This document shows, piece after piece, positions 48,795 to 61,117 of a stretch of DNA of 64,000 nt. The notes below the pieces were generated by a model. The model was given only the letters and a program-made list of their open reading frames with translations. It was not told the DNA's origin and made no database searches. The DNA is from Mytilisepta virgata. Taxonomy: Eukaryota > Mollusca > Bivalvia > Mytilida > Mytilidae. The position numbers were made by a program, and so were the translations under genes. Location: the NCBI GenBank assembly GCA_028015205.1, contig CM051521.1, forward strand, positions 108,786,513 to 108,850,512. Reading direction: 5' to 3'. The number at the start of each line of letters is the position of its first letter. Position 1 is the stretch's first letter.

Positions 48795-51700
48795 TTACTC
48801 TAACGGAAGTTCTTTAGTTTCAGCAAATTCATCATATTCAGAATCAGTTTCTACATAAACAGAAGAAAAACCCTTCCAGTTAATAGTATCATCAGACCTG
48901 AACCGAACTAATAAGTCTTCTCCTGACGATATAAACTCCTTTGGTATCTGAAAAGGTAATTTCATAATTAAATTTGCAGACATCTACAAAAACCTCTGTA
49001 TACCAGACTTAACTCAAAAAACATTAATATTTGCTTGTATTTAAAACAAACTTGTGGTTGACTGTACCATTTGTAGTAATTACAGTGTTGACATTCAAAT
49101 GCCTCAATGTAGCCAAGACGGTGTTAAAACCCAAGAACTGTAATTTTCAAGGTGTTAAAGTTTACAATGTTGTGTTTTGTCGTATATTTATTATCAATTT
49201 GTAGTATGCTTCACATATTGTATTTATTTACGATATGTCGTTGCATGACTGGACTTTTGACATATTGGGTCATTAATTTTGGGGTGTTGTTCTCGAAGAT
49301 ATCCTAAGATTCGTCCTAAGTCACATCCTAAGACCAATTTTAGGATGAACTTAGGAGACATTCTTTTAAAAGTTGAATCTTGAAGCTATCTCAGACGCAT
49401 TTTATGTTACATGTAGGACGTCCTAAACATATCCTAAGTGTGACTTTTGTCATTGTAACAGTTACTTATTGAAATAAATAAAAAAAAAAGTGAAACCAAG
49501 TAATAACATTGATTATGAAAAGCGTTTTCTAACATGTCTGCATTTGAATGCATTGTTTTCAATATAATGGCGAAATATTATCGAATTAGTATTGTAATTT
49601 GAAATCAATAAATTACCTGAAAAGGGAGTAAGAAATAATTATTGTTTTGAAATGTAAGTTGAGTTCAAAGGTAAAATTCATGCATATTTTCTTTAAATAC
49701 GTGTTGACAAATGCATGTATTTCATTTCATTTGTATCTTCATCGTAAAATAATCAAAAAGCGAAATCCAAATTTTACGGAGGCAGAATTGTACACCCTCT
49801 TAGATGAAGTGGAAAGACAAAAGGGTATTCTTTTCAGCAAAAGTAGTACTGTTTTTCAGCAAAAGTAGTACTGTTGCGCCATAATTGTTTACAAACTATT
49901 TGTCTGAGACCTTTCCTAAAGTTCGGATGATGTAGGACCATCTTAAGACAACTAATTAGGTGTCCTAAAGTTGGGAGAAAAAATGCGACTTATCCTAAGT
50001 TAAGAGAAATTCGAGAACACAACTTAGGACAAAGACGTGTCTTAGGATGGTCTTAGGACATGTCCTAATCTTAAGATACCTTCGAGAACACCACCCCTGG
50101 TCTTTTGGTGTCGGCTGTTGCTCGACGTTGAAGACAACACAACGCACGACCCATAATATTTCACCTGTTAAATCTCCTGGATGCTATCTTATTGACGACT
50201 ACCAAATATTCTTACATTTTTATGGTAAACATCAACATAGCTATGGTTTGGAATGAACCAGAATTGATTTTACAAGTTATTGTTCTTTATTTTTTATTTT
50301 GATTCATAACTGACCGAACGTATTAAAACAAGACAACGGCTTTCTTTTTGGCATTAGATGGATTATCTGACCTTCGATTTTTAGTATAAACTTGCATTTG
50401 CATCACCATGGAAGACTAATTAATATGGTGCATCATAATTTTGTATTTTCTTTTTTTTGTAACATTTTATTTCAAACTTAAGTGATTTGCAATAAATTGC
50501 AGTGCAACAAGTTCAACATTTATTAATTCATTAGTTAGCTTTTATTGATGGTTTGAAAAAAATTATAAAAAGACATTACGACAAAACATGGACAGTTTCC
50601 AGCAAAGTTTTGTAATTAAACTGATATTAAATTATGACTTCCAAGCAGCATGTATCTTCTTACTCATAGCTATAATGAAATGATGCAATTCTGGAATTAT
50701 AATAAACTATCTTTATCCGTGAAATTAACGCTAATTATATAGAACTATTTTCAAAAGAGTCATGGCAAGTTCTTTATTATTTCATGAATAGTAAATTCAG
50801 AATGAAACAAAATAAGAGTTTATGGCTGGTTATTTATGTACTTTCCTTAGTTAGACTTCAGTGTTATAATTTGGATACTGCTGATTTAGAAAAGTTGTAA
50901 GATTATGAACTTAATAGCGTTGCAGACATAAAAATATTTTTTCATAACCACAAACTATGTTAAAAAGCAAGCAACTGTTATTTATGCAAAGAAAAGTATT
51001 CTCATAAAAATACTGCACTTAATCATTCCTCAATTCATTACTGGTAAATTTTACATCCACCCAAATCACCACATGGAAAATTCTTACCTTGCTGCCACAA
51101 TATCTTGCAATAGGTCTGTCTCTATCATAGGCACCATCAAATATTTCTACATTGTCATAGCTAATACAAAAACAAAAGTTTATTACTCCCTTGAAAATTT
51201 ATAAAACTGAACTAAAACACTAATTTTGTGATCTTAACAAGCGGGTACTAGTATTCAGAACAATTAATTTCAAATCCATTCAAAGAATCAAACTAGAGAA
51301 GTTTTCCTGCCGACTTGAATTTGTGATTCAATAACTTGTAAGGTTTGTAATTAAGGATTTTCGCCGTTCAGGTTCAGAATCACTCAGATGTCAGATAATT
51401 GTAGTTTTGAAGAAGTTTGAATCAGGAATCAACTAAGCTAAAGATAATAATCTATATGTTTGTTTGCTAGTTCTTGATGTACAAGTGATGAAAAAAATAG
51501 TGGGAAACAGGCATCTGGACAAGTTATTGTCTCTGAAAAGACGAGGAGAGATATAAAGAATTTAATTTAGTACTAAGATATATGTAATAAAATTATGAAG
51601 AAAAATTTCGACGGACGTCAAAAACATTTGCCTCCTATGAAATGAATAAACATAGAAGATAAAGAATTGATAGTATAAACAAATGATAATATACTCTAAT

Positions 51701-54700
51701 AAAATATAAAAAAACACAATTCAAGACAATGTGAATCCTTGAAAACATCAAAACCTATAAACAAAACATATAACCTCATAAATAAAAACATATTGCAAAT
51801 CAAAGAGAACTATAATAAAACTGCACCAGATACCCAAAACACTAGCAATATGAACTCCCACAAGCATGTTTTGGCTTCGTAAACGACACCCATCATACTC
51901 CACATATGAGGTGAAAAAGGATTCCCTTTTCTTATACAACTGTGTTTAATAGTTTTTTCTTTGCATGTCACTGGTAATTTTTAATTAGTACAACAGGTTT
52001 AATCACTTACTCGCATTCACTCTCATCTTCAATTTCAAATGAGACAAAATAAAATTTGATGTGTTTGCCTTTCCTTGCTCTGATCCTCCATTCGCATTCC
52101 ATTTTATTGTCATAATTTTGGTCTCCATATTTTGCATGTGAGTATAAGAATTGCTGTTTGTCTGTAGCAATTAAACGCCCACCACATTCTGAAATACGAA
52201 TATATATGGAAGAATGATTCTTTTAAAAAATCATGCATAAAACATGTACTTATCCTCCGTAAAGGGTTAGAGGTACTTTTAATACACATGGCAACAGCAT
52301 TTGTATTGTCTAAATATAAACAAACAGTACGAATATGCAAAAGTAATCTGCCTTTAGAATGTTTCCATGCCAATTCAATACTGACGCTTAATATATCAGC
52401 TTGTAAAATTATTACAATATATATCTTTTGACTTCTGTCTTATAAGTGTTAGGAAAAAAGGAAATGTGATAAAATGAAAAGAAGAGTAAACGCGAATTCT
52501 CCCCAATTTGACAGTTAATTACCTGATGAGTATTCAGCCAGGAAACCTTTACGTTGCACTGAAGCGTCAGAATAAAATAACATAAACATAGTATTTCCAC
52601 TAGACATAATTGGTCTTGGAGTTTTACTTCCACAGAACTTCCCTAAGCTTCTTGCACTGCTGCTATCTCCATCAAATATCTCGATATGATCATAATTACA
52701 TTCTGGATGAGGTTCAATCTCAAACTGATTGAATTCTAATTTGATACGATGGCCTTGTGTGGTTCTGAAGTACCATACACAATCTTTTCTGCTCTGATAA
52801 AAGTCTGGCCAGTTTGGACTACTAATTTCACCAGTTGGGTCGTTGATTCTATGTTGACACCCACCTTAAATTTAAAAGTACACAACTGTGTTACAAATAA
52901 TAAATTAAGGAACACATTTTTGCGAGGATCAGCGTTTGAAAATAAATCGAAAGTTCAACGACAGAGTATATCTTTACGCTTCTATAACATTGCCAGAAGT
53001 TAGATTTGAAGGGACTTTGATTGAGTTTTTCGGTGTCATTAATGTTTCTGTCTTTAGACTGGGTTCGTTTATTCATAATAGTGTTATCAAGTAATTCGGA
53101 TTTTGGCATTTCGGTATTTCCTCCTCGGTATGTTTTGGATTGTATTCAGTATAGGTAAGAAAAACTAACCCTCTTTACAATCATGCTGATTCTCATGAAG
53201 GGTGTATCCATTATGACAAGCACATTCATAACTTCCGACTGTGTTTTTGCAAATATGTTGACAACCACCTCTGTTAATGGCACATTCGTCTTTGTCTGTA
53301 ATAAAGCATCAGATATATAATCAACAAAATGTACACGTGGCAATAATATTGTCACAGCACTCAGGTCGAGGAGACATTTAAAATTAATTCACACTAAAGT
53401 AAATTACTTATATAACAGGGCTAAATTGCTTTTTTCTGTTACAGATTCGAAAACTTCAATTATACTAACCTGTTGAAAATAATGCTTTGAATCCTGTCTT
53501 CTGTACAGAGTTGTCGGAGTTGAACTCTATTCTAAGAGTGTTGCCATCCGAGGTTATAGGCATAGGGAGAAGTGATCCACAGAAGATTCCATGAACAGTA
53601 GCTTCGCTACCGACACCACTACTAACACGGACCGAGTCATACTCACATTCTTGCTGGAAAAGAATGTAAAGAGTTTGGGATTTATCTATCAATTCACTTA
53701 ATTGGTTTCGATGATTAATTTGACTCTGAACATATAGAAGGCATAAAATTAACACTTGATCTAACTACAATGAATTAAGAATAAAACGGGACACCTTGCA
53801 GTGAAAAAAGAAAACGAATAGGAGTTATAAATTGTTGAAGGCTGTCATTCTGAGAATTTACTACATTTTAAGAAACATATTTTATCCACAAAATACTAGT
53901 AAAATATAGTTAATGCTTTCTTTCATTGGAATGAACTCAAGTTTTTTAATGTATGAGAAAACTATTAAAACAATTGAGAGAGCATGCGTAATAAATATAA
54001 TATAAAGAATTTATATTTACTTGATTTCTACTTACGTTGTTACCCTCCATGTCAAAATGTGTAAAGTTTAACGTTATACGATACTGATCTGGCGCTACGA
54101 TCTGCCAGACGCAGTTTTTGTTTGGAGGATATAGATCAGGGAAAGATGGACTCTGTATAGTTCCATTTGATAGGTCAATATATCCACCGCATGCATCTGG
54201 AAATTTAATATAAAAATATTATTCTGGTTTCATTACAGTCCAGTTTGTTCGCAGGACAACGTTAAAGATAATAAGATTCAGAATGGATATGGCCTTATTT
54301 GTTCATGATATGTGACAATTTTTTTTTCTGGATATCAAACTAGCAGTGCATAGGTATTCATACGTAACCCAACTTATTTCACATCATAGCAGAGGAATTC
54401 CCGAATACGTAATCAGTTATATAATTGATTGTATCAGTCTCCTGATTTACATGCACTGGTTGCTCTGAAGACATAACGAAAACTTCTATAGACACAATAA
54501 GATGAGCTTTTACGATATGTGAGATTTCTCTTCTGTGTATTCAATTTAAACTGAAATCGACTGATTACCAAATTATAAAATAATCTTACCTTCACATTTC
54601 TTGCCATCACTATGAAGTTCATATCCTATTTTGCATTCACATTTGTAACTGCCCAATGTATTTACACAGATATGTCCACAACCATGGTCATCTGTCGCAC

Positions 54701-57700
54701 ATTCGTCGTATTCTGCACGATAAAAATCATAAGACGTTTCAATTTTATCTATGAAATCAGAAAACAACAAAAGCAAAGTACTAAACTGGAATCAAGTCTG
54801 TAAGTATTGTTTCGTATTTCATTTTAAAGCTATATGCATAACTTATATGTTATATGTCTACTGAATTTGTAACTACTTGGATATAAAGACTGTCAAAGGC
54901 TTGAATTGAACTACTGTGAATGCCGAAATTATTGCGACGTTTAGTCTTTAGATTATTGCGAAAAATGCAACAGGGTGGTAATCGCAATAATTTAAACTCG
55001 CATTTTGAAATTTTCTATATGAATGAAGCCGGATTTTTCTGAATATTGCAAAAATTAAATCGCATTTTGGTCTAAAATAACAAAATAGCAAAAATAAATC
55101 CAATTTCTGAAAAGAGAGATAGAAAGAGTATACACGGAATACACCACACACCAAACTATCTGGTATAAGTAATTTAATCAGTATATAGAAACGAGATTTG
55201 TTACTGCCTGTTCCTTGTAAAACACTGGATTTGGTAGCTTTTGTTGACAAAAATCAGTAATCATGGTAACTTGTACATTACCACGAGTATCGGGTAAGTT
55301 GAGAAATGAAGACTATGTTCATAAATATATTAAAAAAGTTCTCGTAAAGTTTTTTCTTCAGTGTCTCCAGAAAGAAACACAAATATATTGCAGACTTTAC
55401 AGGATTACATGTATCTTTTGTATAAAATAAATAAACTAGACATCAATGAGATGGAATCCATCTCTGTGGGCCCCGCCGTAAATGACTTGGGGTCAAAACT
55501 GTATGGATAAACTGAAGCTAAGCTTAGTAATAAAGCACTTGAAGCAATAACCGATCCGTTGATGTACTGAGAGTGATCTTATTCAATGTATTTTCAGTTA
55601 AAGTGTTATATTGGACATTTATTGCACTGCTGGATAGCCAAGTTTTTTACCTATAGATTTGGTTATTAATCACGACACACCTTCTGATGGTGGTAAATAA
55701 GCATCATCATTTAACTACAAACCGTTCTCAAGTTATATAGCAGACAAAATCTTTACCAAAGAACATGGGGTTCCCACATTTGATCTCAGTTATTGACCTT
55801 GACCTTTGACCTAGAGATTTGCACAACACTAGCAGCACCCCTTTTGACAGTGGTAAATAACGATGCCAAGTATCTTCACTTAATTTCAAACCATTCTCAA
55901 GTTATAGAGCGGACATGATCTTACCAAAGGACATGTGGTTCTTAACTTTGACCTAAGTTATTGACCTCTACCTCTGACCTACAGAGTTGTGCATGCATTA
56001 TGACACACCCTCTGGTGCTAGTGAATATACTTAGAAATTATAAAGATTCTCAAAATATAGAAGGGACAAAATTTGTTACGGACGAACGGACGGACAGACC
56101 GATCACTATAGGGCGACCACCACCAAGTGGCCAGGCCCAAATGAAATGTCATGTTCACTGCGACAGACGGAATACAAAACGTTCTGAAATCCTTCTTTAT
56201 TAACGACAAAATGTCATCTGCATAACAATTATTTCTTTTTGTTTTCAAATGACAGTCCTTGAATAAAGTCCGTTTTATAAGAGTACAGAAAGAGGAGAAA
56301 TATGATAATAATTCATTTACCTTGAAAATTAACGTGCACATGCAGAAAACATCATCAATGTCAAACTCATTACATACTTATTCAAAAGATAACCACAGTC
56401 ATTAACTATGTTTTTTTCGAATTAATTATGAATATTAATAAAGTTCAGGTGATAATGGCGATAAAACATTAATTTTAATATTATTACATAATCAGTTTAA
56501 TATACCATTTATTGTAGTAAATCACCTTTTAAAAAGTCCTCTTTCATATTCTAATTAACTTTTTCTAATGTTAAAATGAAATAAATATGAAATTGACATT
56601 TTCATAATATTTTGAAATAAAAGGTCAAAACCATGATTATTCTCTAAAGTAATTACTTTTTGCCATTACTTAACAGCATTTATCTCTGTAGTGGATAAAA
56701 AATAAACTCTCGTCCTTTCTTTCGAACTGATTAACTTTACTTCAGCATATTTATCAGTCATATTACTGTCAGTTTTAAATTTTGTACTGTCCTTGAATAG
56801 AACACTTAAAATCATTCCAAAGCACCTGATGCCAGTCCTTATTTTTTAGGGGGCTTTGGGGAGGGGGTACATTGGTACTTTTGTGTTCTGATTATTTTGG
56901 TTCCTTATGTGTTGTTTAACCCTTTGCTTATATCTCCGTAGTATTCTCTGCGTTATTGTTTTCAGCAATTGGCATTGTCTAATGGATTACCCCACTCTAA
57001 CGTATTGCTTCGGTCTTCCTTTACCGATACTTAAACTGTTTAACCTCGTCAAATTCTATATCTGCTTATTTCTAGAAAGGGTCATGCATTGATAAAGTTT
57101 AAAATATTGTAAATTACTAGTATATTATAACAGCATGGTAACTGATCCTCTATAAAACTGTTTATCTGAGAATATGAACTTTATATTTATATACTAATAA
57201 AATAATAATATAAAACATGTTCTATTTTTAATTCATTATATATATTGTGTATATATTATGATAATTTGCCCTTACTATTTGCTAAGTATAAATGCATGTG
57301 CAGTATATAATATATTAAAAGTACAAAATAAGCATATTTATAAGTGTCTTTTTGAAAATACTACTCACAAAAATAAGGTGCAGCAAAAAAGAATTCAAAT
57401 AAATAAAGTTTAAAAACTTCTATGTAAATCATCTTGCTTTGGTGGTGTTACAGTGAAAGTAATAATTAAAAAAAAACTTGAGACAACATGAAAACTAATA
57501 ATGATACAACAACCAAGAAGGATGAAATTGCTCTTCTATGGAGAAACACGTTTGCGCACATTTTAGAGTTTTCACATGTGCACATATGACACTTCCGCAA
57601 ATTTTTAGTTGTAAATTTGCGCACAGTTATATTTACCTCCTCCATAAGCCAGAAATAATATGTTCCATTTACACTTACATTATGGTACATATCATGTGTG

Positions 57701-60700
57701 TTTAGATCAACTCCTGATCAGGAAGCATTGAGAAGCTGGAACATGTTGATTTAGATTTGCTTACTCTAGTTTGGAAGCAAAAAGAACGCACATGTTACAT
57801 ATTTACCGTTCTTGTAAACATGTGCTGTTTATAATTGATGGAATATGAAAGGTTTGCCTTTGCTTGTAATTTCGATCAAAAAATTTGGAATAGAACTCAA
57901 GTGAATTAAAATCAAGGTGTGTGCAAACGTAGTATTTTTTCCAAGTTATCGTGTGCGCAAACGTCGTATGAAAATACAGGTAAAATGTGCGCAACCGTAC
58001 AATCGTTTAATGATATTTTGCGCAAGTGTAATGCGCCCATCTTCTAAACTATAACATAAATATTAGGCAAAAGTATAAAACAGGATAAAGCCAAGAGTTC
58101 GATTTGGTAAAGACATTCCACAGCGGTGGGGTTAAATCGGTTTTATGTACCCAAAAAGTCACTTTATTTTAGGTTCATTTGTGACATTTCAATAAAATAT
58201 AGACCATAAGTAATGAATTTCTTCAAATTTTTTGTTCAAAGTATTAAGCGATTTGTTAAACCAAATACCTCTGCCAAAAATAGTTAGACAACACTGTGGA
58301 AAAGTATACTTCACAATATAATATAGAGTATTGTGAATTCAGTTATCTTCGTTGACATTAATTTTCGTGAATTGGGGAAATGTTCTTAAGTTATTAATTT
58401 CGTGGATTTTGAAATTCAAAAGAAACAAAAACAATTTGACATTAAAAGCTGTTTAAATTGGCAAATCGTTTTAAAATCGGTCAATAAATATAAACAGTTT
58501 TCGACCTACATTGAAGTATAATGAATGATCTGAAGTTAGGTCCTTAAAATTGTTGACTGATCATCTCCACAAAATCCAAAAAAATTGTTGTACCACGCAT
58601 AATAAGTGTTTCACAGTATTTTTTTCATTTTAATGTTTCCTACTTTCTGTTTGCCTATTTTTTCAAGTGTCATAGTTAAAACATTCTATTGAGCATATGT
58701 ATGTAAAAGTTGCGGTCGTCAATATTTTCCACTTTCAGAAAACACGGTAGATTTTTCATAATTTCGGTATGTTATGATTGTACTTGAACAAAAGAAAGAT
58801 TACAAAACTTATGATGGTGCAATTTTTTGAATTTGATTTTAAGTTTATATTGTGTGTAAAAATGCATATTTCATTCCCAAGAGGTAGATATGAAATATAT
58901 TAAACTGTTACTTACGAGGCCTTAAAAGGATGATATACATATTATAAAACTCATTCTAGTGTAATAAGTGTGGTATAGAACTTTTAAAGAGTTTCGCAAA
59001 ATGAAATTGGAAAAATTCATGTTAAAACACTCCATAGAACGAAGATGCCGACCGTAACTGGTATAAGCTCTATCTAAGCCCGAAATACCGTATCGGAATT
59101 AAATCGCATTGCAATAAAGTCTGATAACAGCTACAAGAAATGATCATTTGTAAACATATATTATGATTAAAAATAATTCTCGACTACTAGTATATATTTC
59201 AATATAGGGGGAAATTACCTTTAACAAAGGAGGCTGCAAATCCAGCCTTCTGTACTGAGCCATCGGAAACGAATTTGACGTAAAGTTTATTGCCTGTTGA
59301 TTTGATGTCCTCTGGTATTTTGTAACCACAGTAACGTCCGATTTCTGGTGAAGTTTCTTCGTGTCCATCTCTAATTTCTAAGTAATCATAGACACATTTA
59401 TCATGCGTCTCGATCTGAAATTTGTAGATATTCTTATATTTTACTGAAAGATCTCTTGTCACATAAAAATTTTATGTCTTGGGTTAAAAATGAAATGTCA
59501 CACAGCAGACTAATCTACATTAAAAGACTATAACTTGTTAATATTACATGTATACTTAAATTCTGTAAAATAAAAATGATTGCTTATATAGATTATCAGA
59601 GAACGTTTACAACACTTTGTTATCTAATGACGTCAAACTGTGATATGATAACAGTTATTATTAATGGGAACACTGAACGTGGATGTATTTTTATGTTGCA
59701 AATGTCTTGTATAACACAAACAGTATTTCATAGAAATTCTCAATAACAACTACAGATATAAGGACGACAATTTACTGTGTTGGTACAATTTGTCTTGCAG
59801 AACTGATATTGAGTCGACAGTATCGTTTTCTGTACCTTAATATTTATATGTTAAAAGATAATCTTAGAAATAAAATGATGACTTTTCTTTCCCAATAATT
59901 TATTTTCCTTTTCTGGATGATAATGTTCCTCTGGTTTTAGCTCATGAATATTATATTTCAAAGCTTGTATGCTATTCACATGTATGCAGTAATATTGCAG
60001 ATTTGAATTAAAGGAATATTTCTATTATTTACCATAATACTATTGACTAACATTCTATCATTTGTCAGTTACTTTTTACAAGTTTTCTCTTGATTTCTAC
60101 ATTCGCCAAGCTTGTCGGTTTAAGGCTTTGTAGTATAAAGTTTTTACAGATTTGAAGACTTGCAGCTTTAGAATGAAATCTGCAGGGAATCCCTAATATT
60201 TATATTTTGTGTCAGAAACCATTACATGTATTTGTAATCTGTGGGTTTAGCAACTTTAGCTGGCTTCATAAACGTTTTTTTTTCTGGATGGGTTAGTCGT
60301 TGTTCTTTACCGAGTTTTATAGTGAAAATAATTGTCTGTTTTGTTTATTTGTCTTCACACTGTAGCAGTTGAAAAGAGGGTGTCGTTTTTGTTTAAGACA
60401 TTTTGTGGTTTTGGATCAATTTAGGAAAATTAAGCAGTATTACAGGTTGTATAATGACCCTTTTTTATACTTTCTAAATACGTTTCTAAAGGTTGTTTCT
60501 CATCAACATTTACCCAATTTATTTCTTACTATACATTAAGCTTTCATTGAAATTCATATTTATTATTGCAATATCCAATATGTCGCCTTACCTCAAAAGA
60601 CTGGAACTTGAGAGCCACAGAAAATCCTTCTTCAGTGGTTATCTTCCATACACATTCTTTGTTGCGTTTATAATCGTCAGGATAATTAGGGCTTGTCAAA

Positions 60701-60737
60701 GTTCCTCTATCCTTAAATATCTCCCCACCACAAATGG
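48795..60737 (-). CDS. BMP1: Tolloid/BMP1-like metalloprotease, C-terminal part
   Basis: Ten minus-strand exons join in frame (high to low): 60737-60592, 59414-59219, 54712-54590, 54196-54036, 53653-53470, 53295-53170, 52864-52523, 52188-52011, 51160-51088 and 48947-48795 (stop TAA). They give about 560 codons encoding CUB2 ([26 protein letters not shown]), EGF1 ([20 protein letters not shown]), CUB3, EGF2 ([20 protein letters not shown]), CUB4 ([19 protein letters not shown]), CUB5 ([16 protein letters not shown]) and an acidic tail ending KELPLE. The order CUB-EGF-CUB-EGF-CUB-CUB is that of BMP1/tolloid. Both EGFs carry the DxxEC and CxNTxGSYxC calcium-binding/hydroxylation pattern. The secreted protease cleaves procollagens and chordin-type BMP antagonists; CUB/EGF modules set substrate choice. 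The astacin domain and CUB1 lie beyond position 64000, so the gene is incomplete. Whether it is BMP1 or TLL1/2 has no meaning outside vertebrates. Confidence 0.93.
49281..50097. mobile_element. Harbinger-like element carrying a Myb/SANT-like fragment
   Basis: Terminal inverted repeats GGGGTGTTGTTCTCGAAGAT and, inverted from the right end, GGGGTGGTGTTCTCGAAGGT differ at few positions. Both subterminal regions are filled with TCCTAAG/CTTAGGA words. Inside, a frame (about 49740-49868) reads [20 protein letters not shown] then KGILF, the start of the Myb/SANT-like DNA-binding protein that PIF/Harbinger transposons encode. It is followed by a short direct duplication of CAGCAAAAGTAGTACTG and a stop. 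There is no DDE transposase. The 3-bp target duplication is not clear (TTT/TGG). It is in the last intron of the tolloid gene. Confidence 0.75.
50098..51087. other. Tolloid last intron, right part
   Basis: AT-rich intron with no repeat or exon recognised. Confidence 0.5.
55445..56145 (-). mobile_element. Tandem-unit element in reverse orientation
   Basis: Three diverged units of about 140-150 bp share 'TTATTGACCTTGACCTTTGACC', 'CTCAAGTTATA.AGC.GACA' and 'ATCTTACCAAAG.ACATG' words. The right end (56081-56140) has GGACGAACGGACGGACAGAC and GGTGGTCGCC-type complement text, so on the minus strand the element starts with the usual 'GTCCGTCCG' head. The left end has a hairpin GAGATGGAATCCATCTC (55448-55464). 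It lies in the large tolloid intron between EGF1 and CUB2. Confidence 0.6.
56146..57534. other. Tolloid intron, nothing recognised
   Basis: AT-rich intronic DNA. The 61-codon frame at 56907-57092 is hydrophobic by composition, with no recognised domain. Confidence 0.5.
57535..58040. repeat. Cluster of TGCGCA motifs in AT-rich DNA
   Basis: TGCGCA occurs at 57553, 57618, 57954, 57988 and 58019, mostly inside a longer word (ACG)TTTGCGCACA on the left and its reverse complement TGTGCGCAAACGT on the right, with decayed versions between (GTGCACAT, CGCACATG, GTGTGCAAACG). The opposite orientation on the two sides suggests the subterminal repeats of a DNA transposon or a symmetrical regulatory array. 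It is in the large tolloid intron. Confidence 0.55.
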
Positions 60738-61010
60738 CTATGTAATAAACAATGTGAGGAAAAATCAGTAGGCGACAAACAATGTACGTGGAAAGGGATA
60801 TTCATGGTCATTTTGGCAACACGCGGTCGGTAATTTTTTCACCTTTTTGCTCCATTAAGGTTTGATTATTGATAAACAGTTTCGTTTTTTAGAATTACTC
60901 TTTTGTAGACAATTTTCTACACAATCATAGTAAAATATTGGTATTGTAACTAGTTATCGCCAATGACTTTAGATATTTCTTCCAAAGAAATGTTCATAAA
61001 CTAGTCTTTA

Positions 61011-61117
61011 TTTACTTTAGGGGTTCCCACTCCGTATGGGGGTATGCCATGCTAACCTAACCATAACCCCGCCCTAACCAAACCCTAGCCTTAAAGGAGT
61101 GGGACCCCTAAAGTAAA
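61011..61117. repeat. Small foldback with telomere-like core
   Basis: The arm at 61011-61033 (TTTACTTTAGGGGTTCCCAC...) pairs with 61096-61117 (...GTGGGACCCCTAAAGTAAA) with a single extra base. The 60-bp loop is rich in CTAACC/CCCTAA-like words (61051-61089). It lies upstream of the CUB2 exon in a tolloid intron. A MITE-like foldback is likely. Confidence 0.7.
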
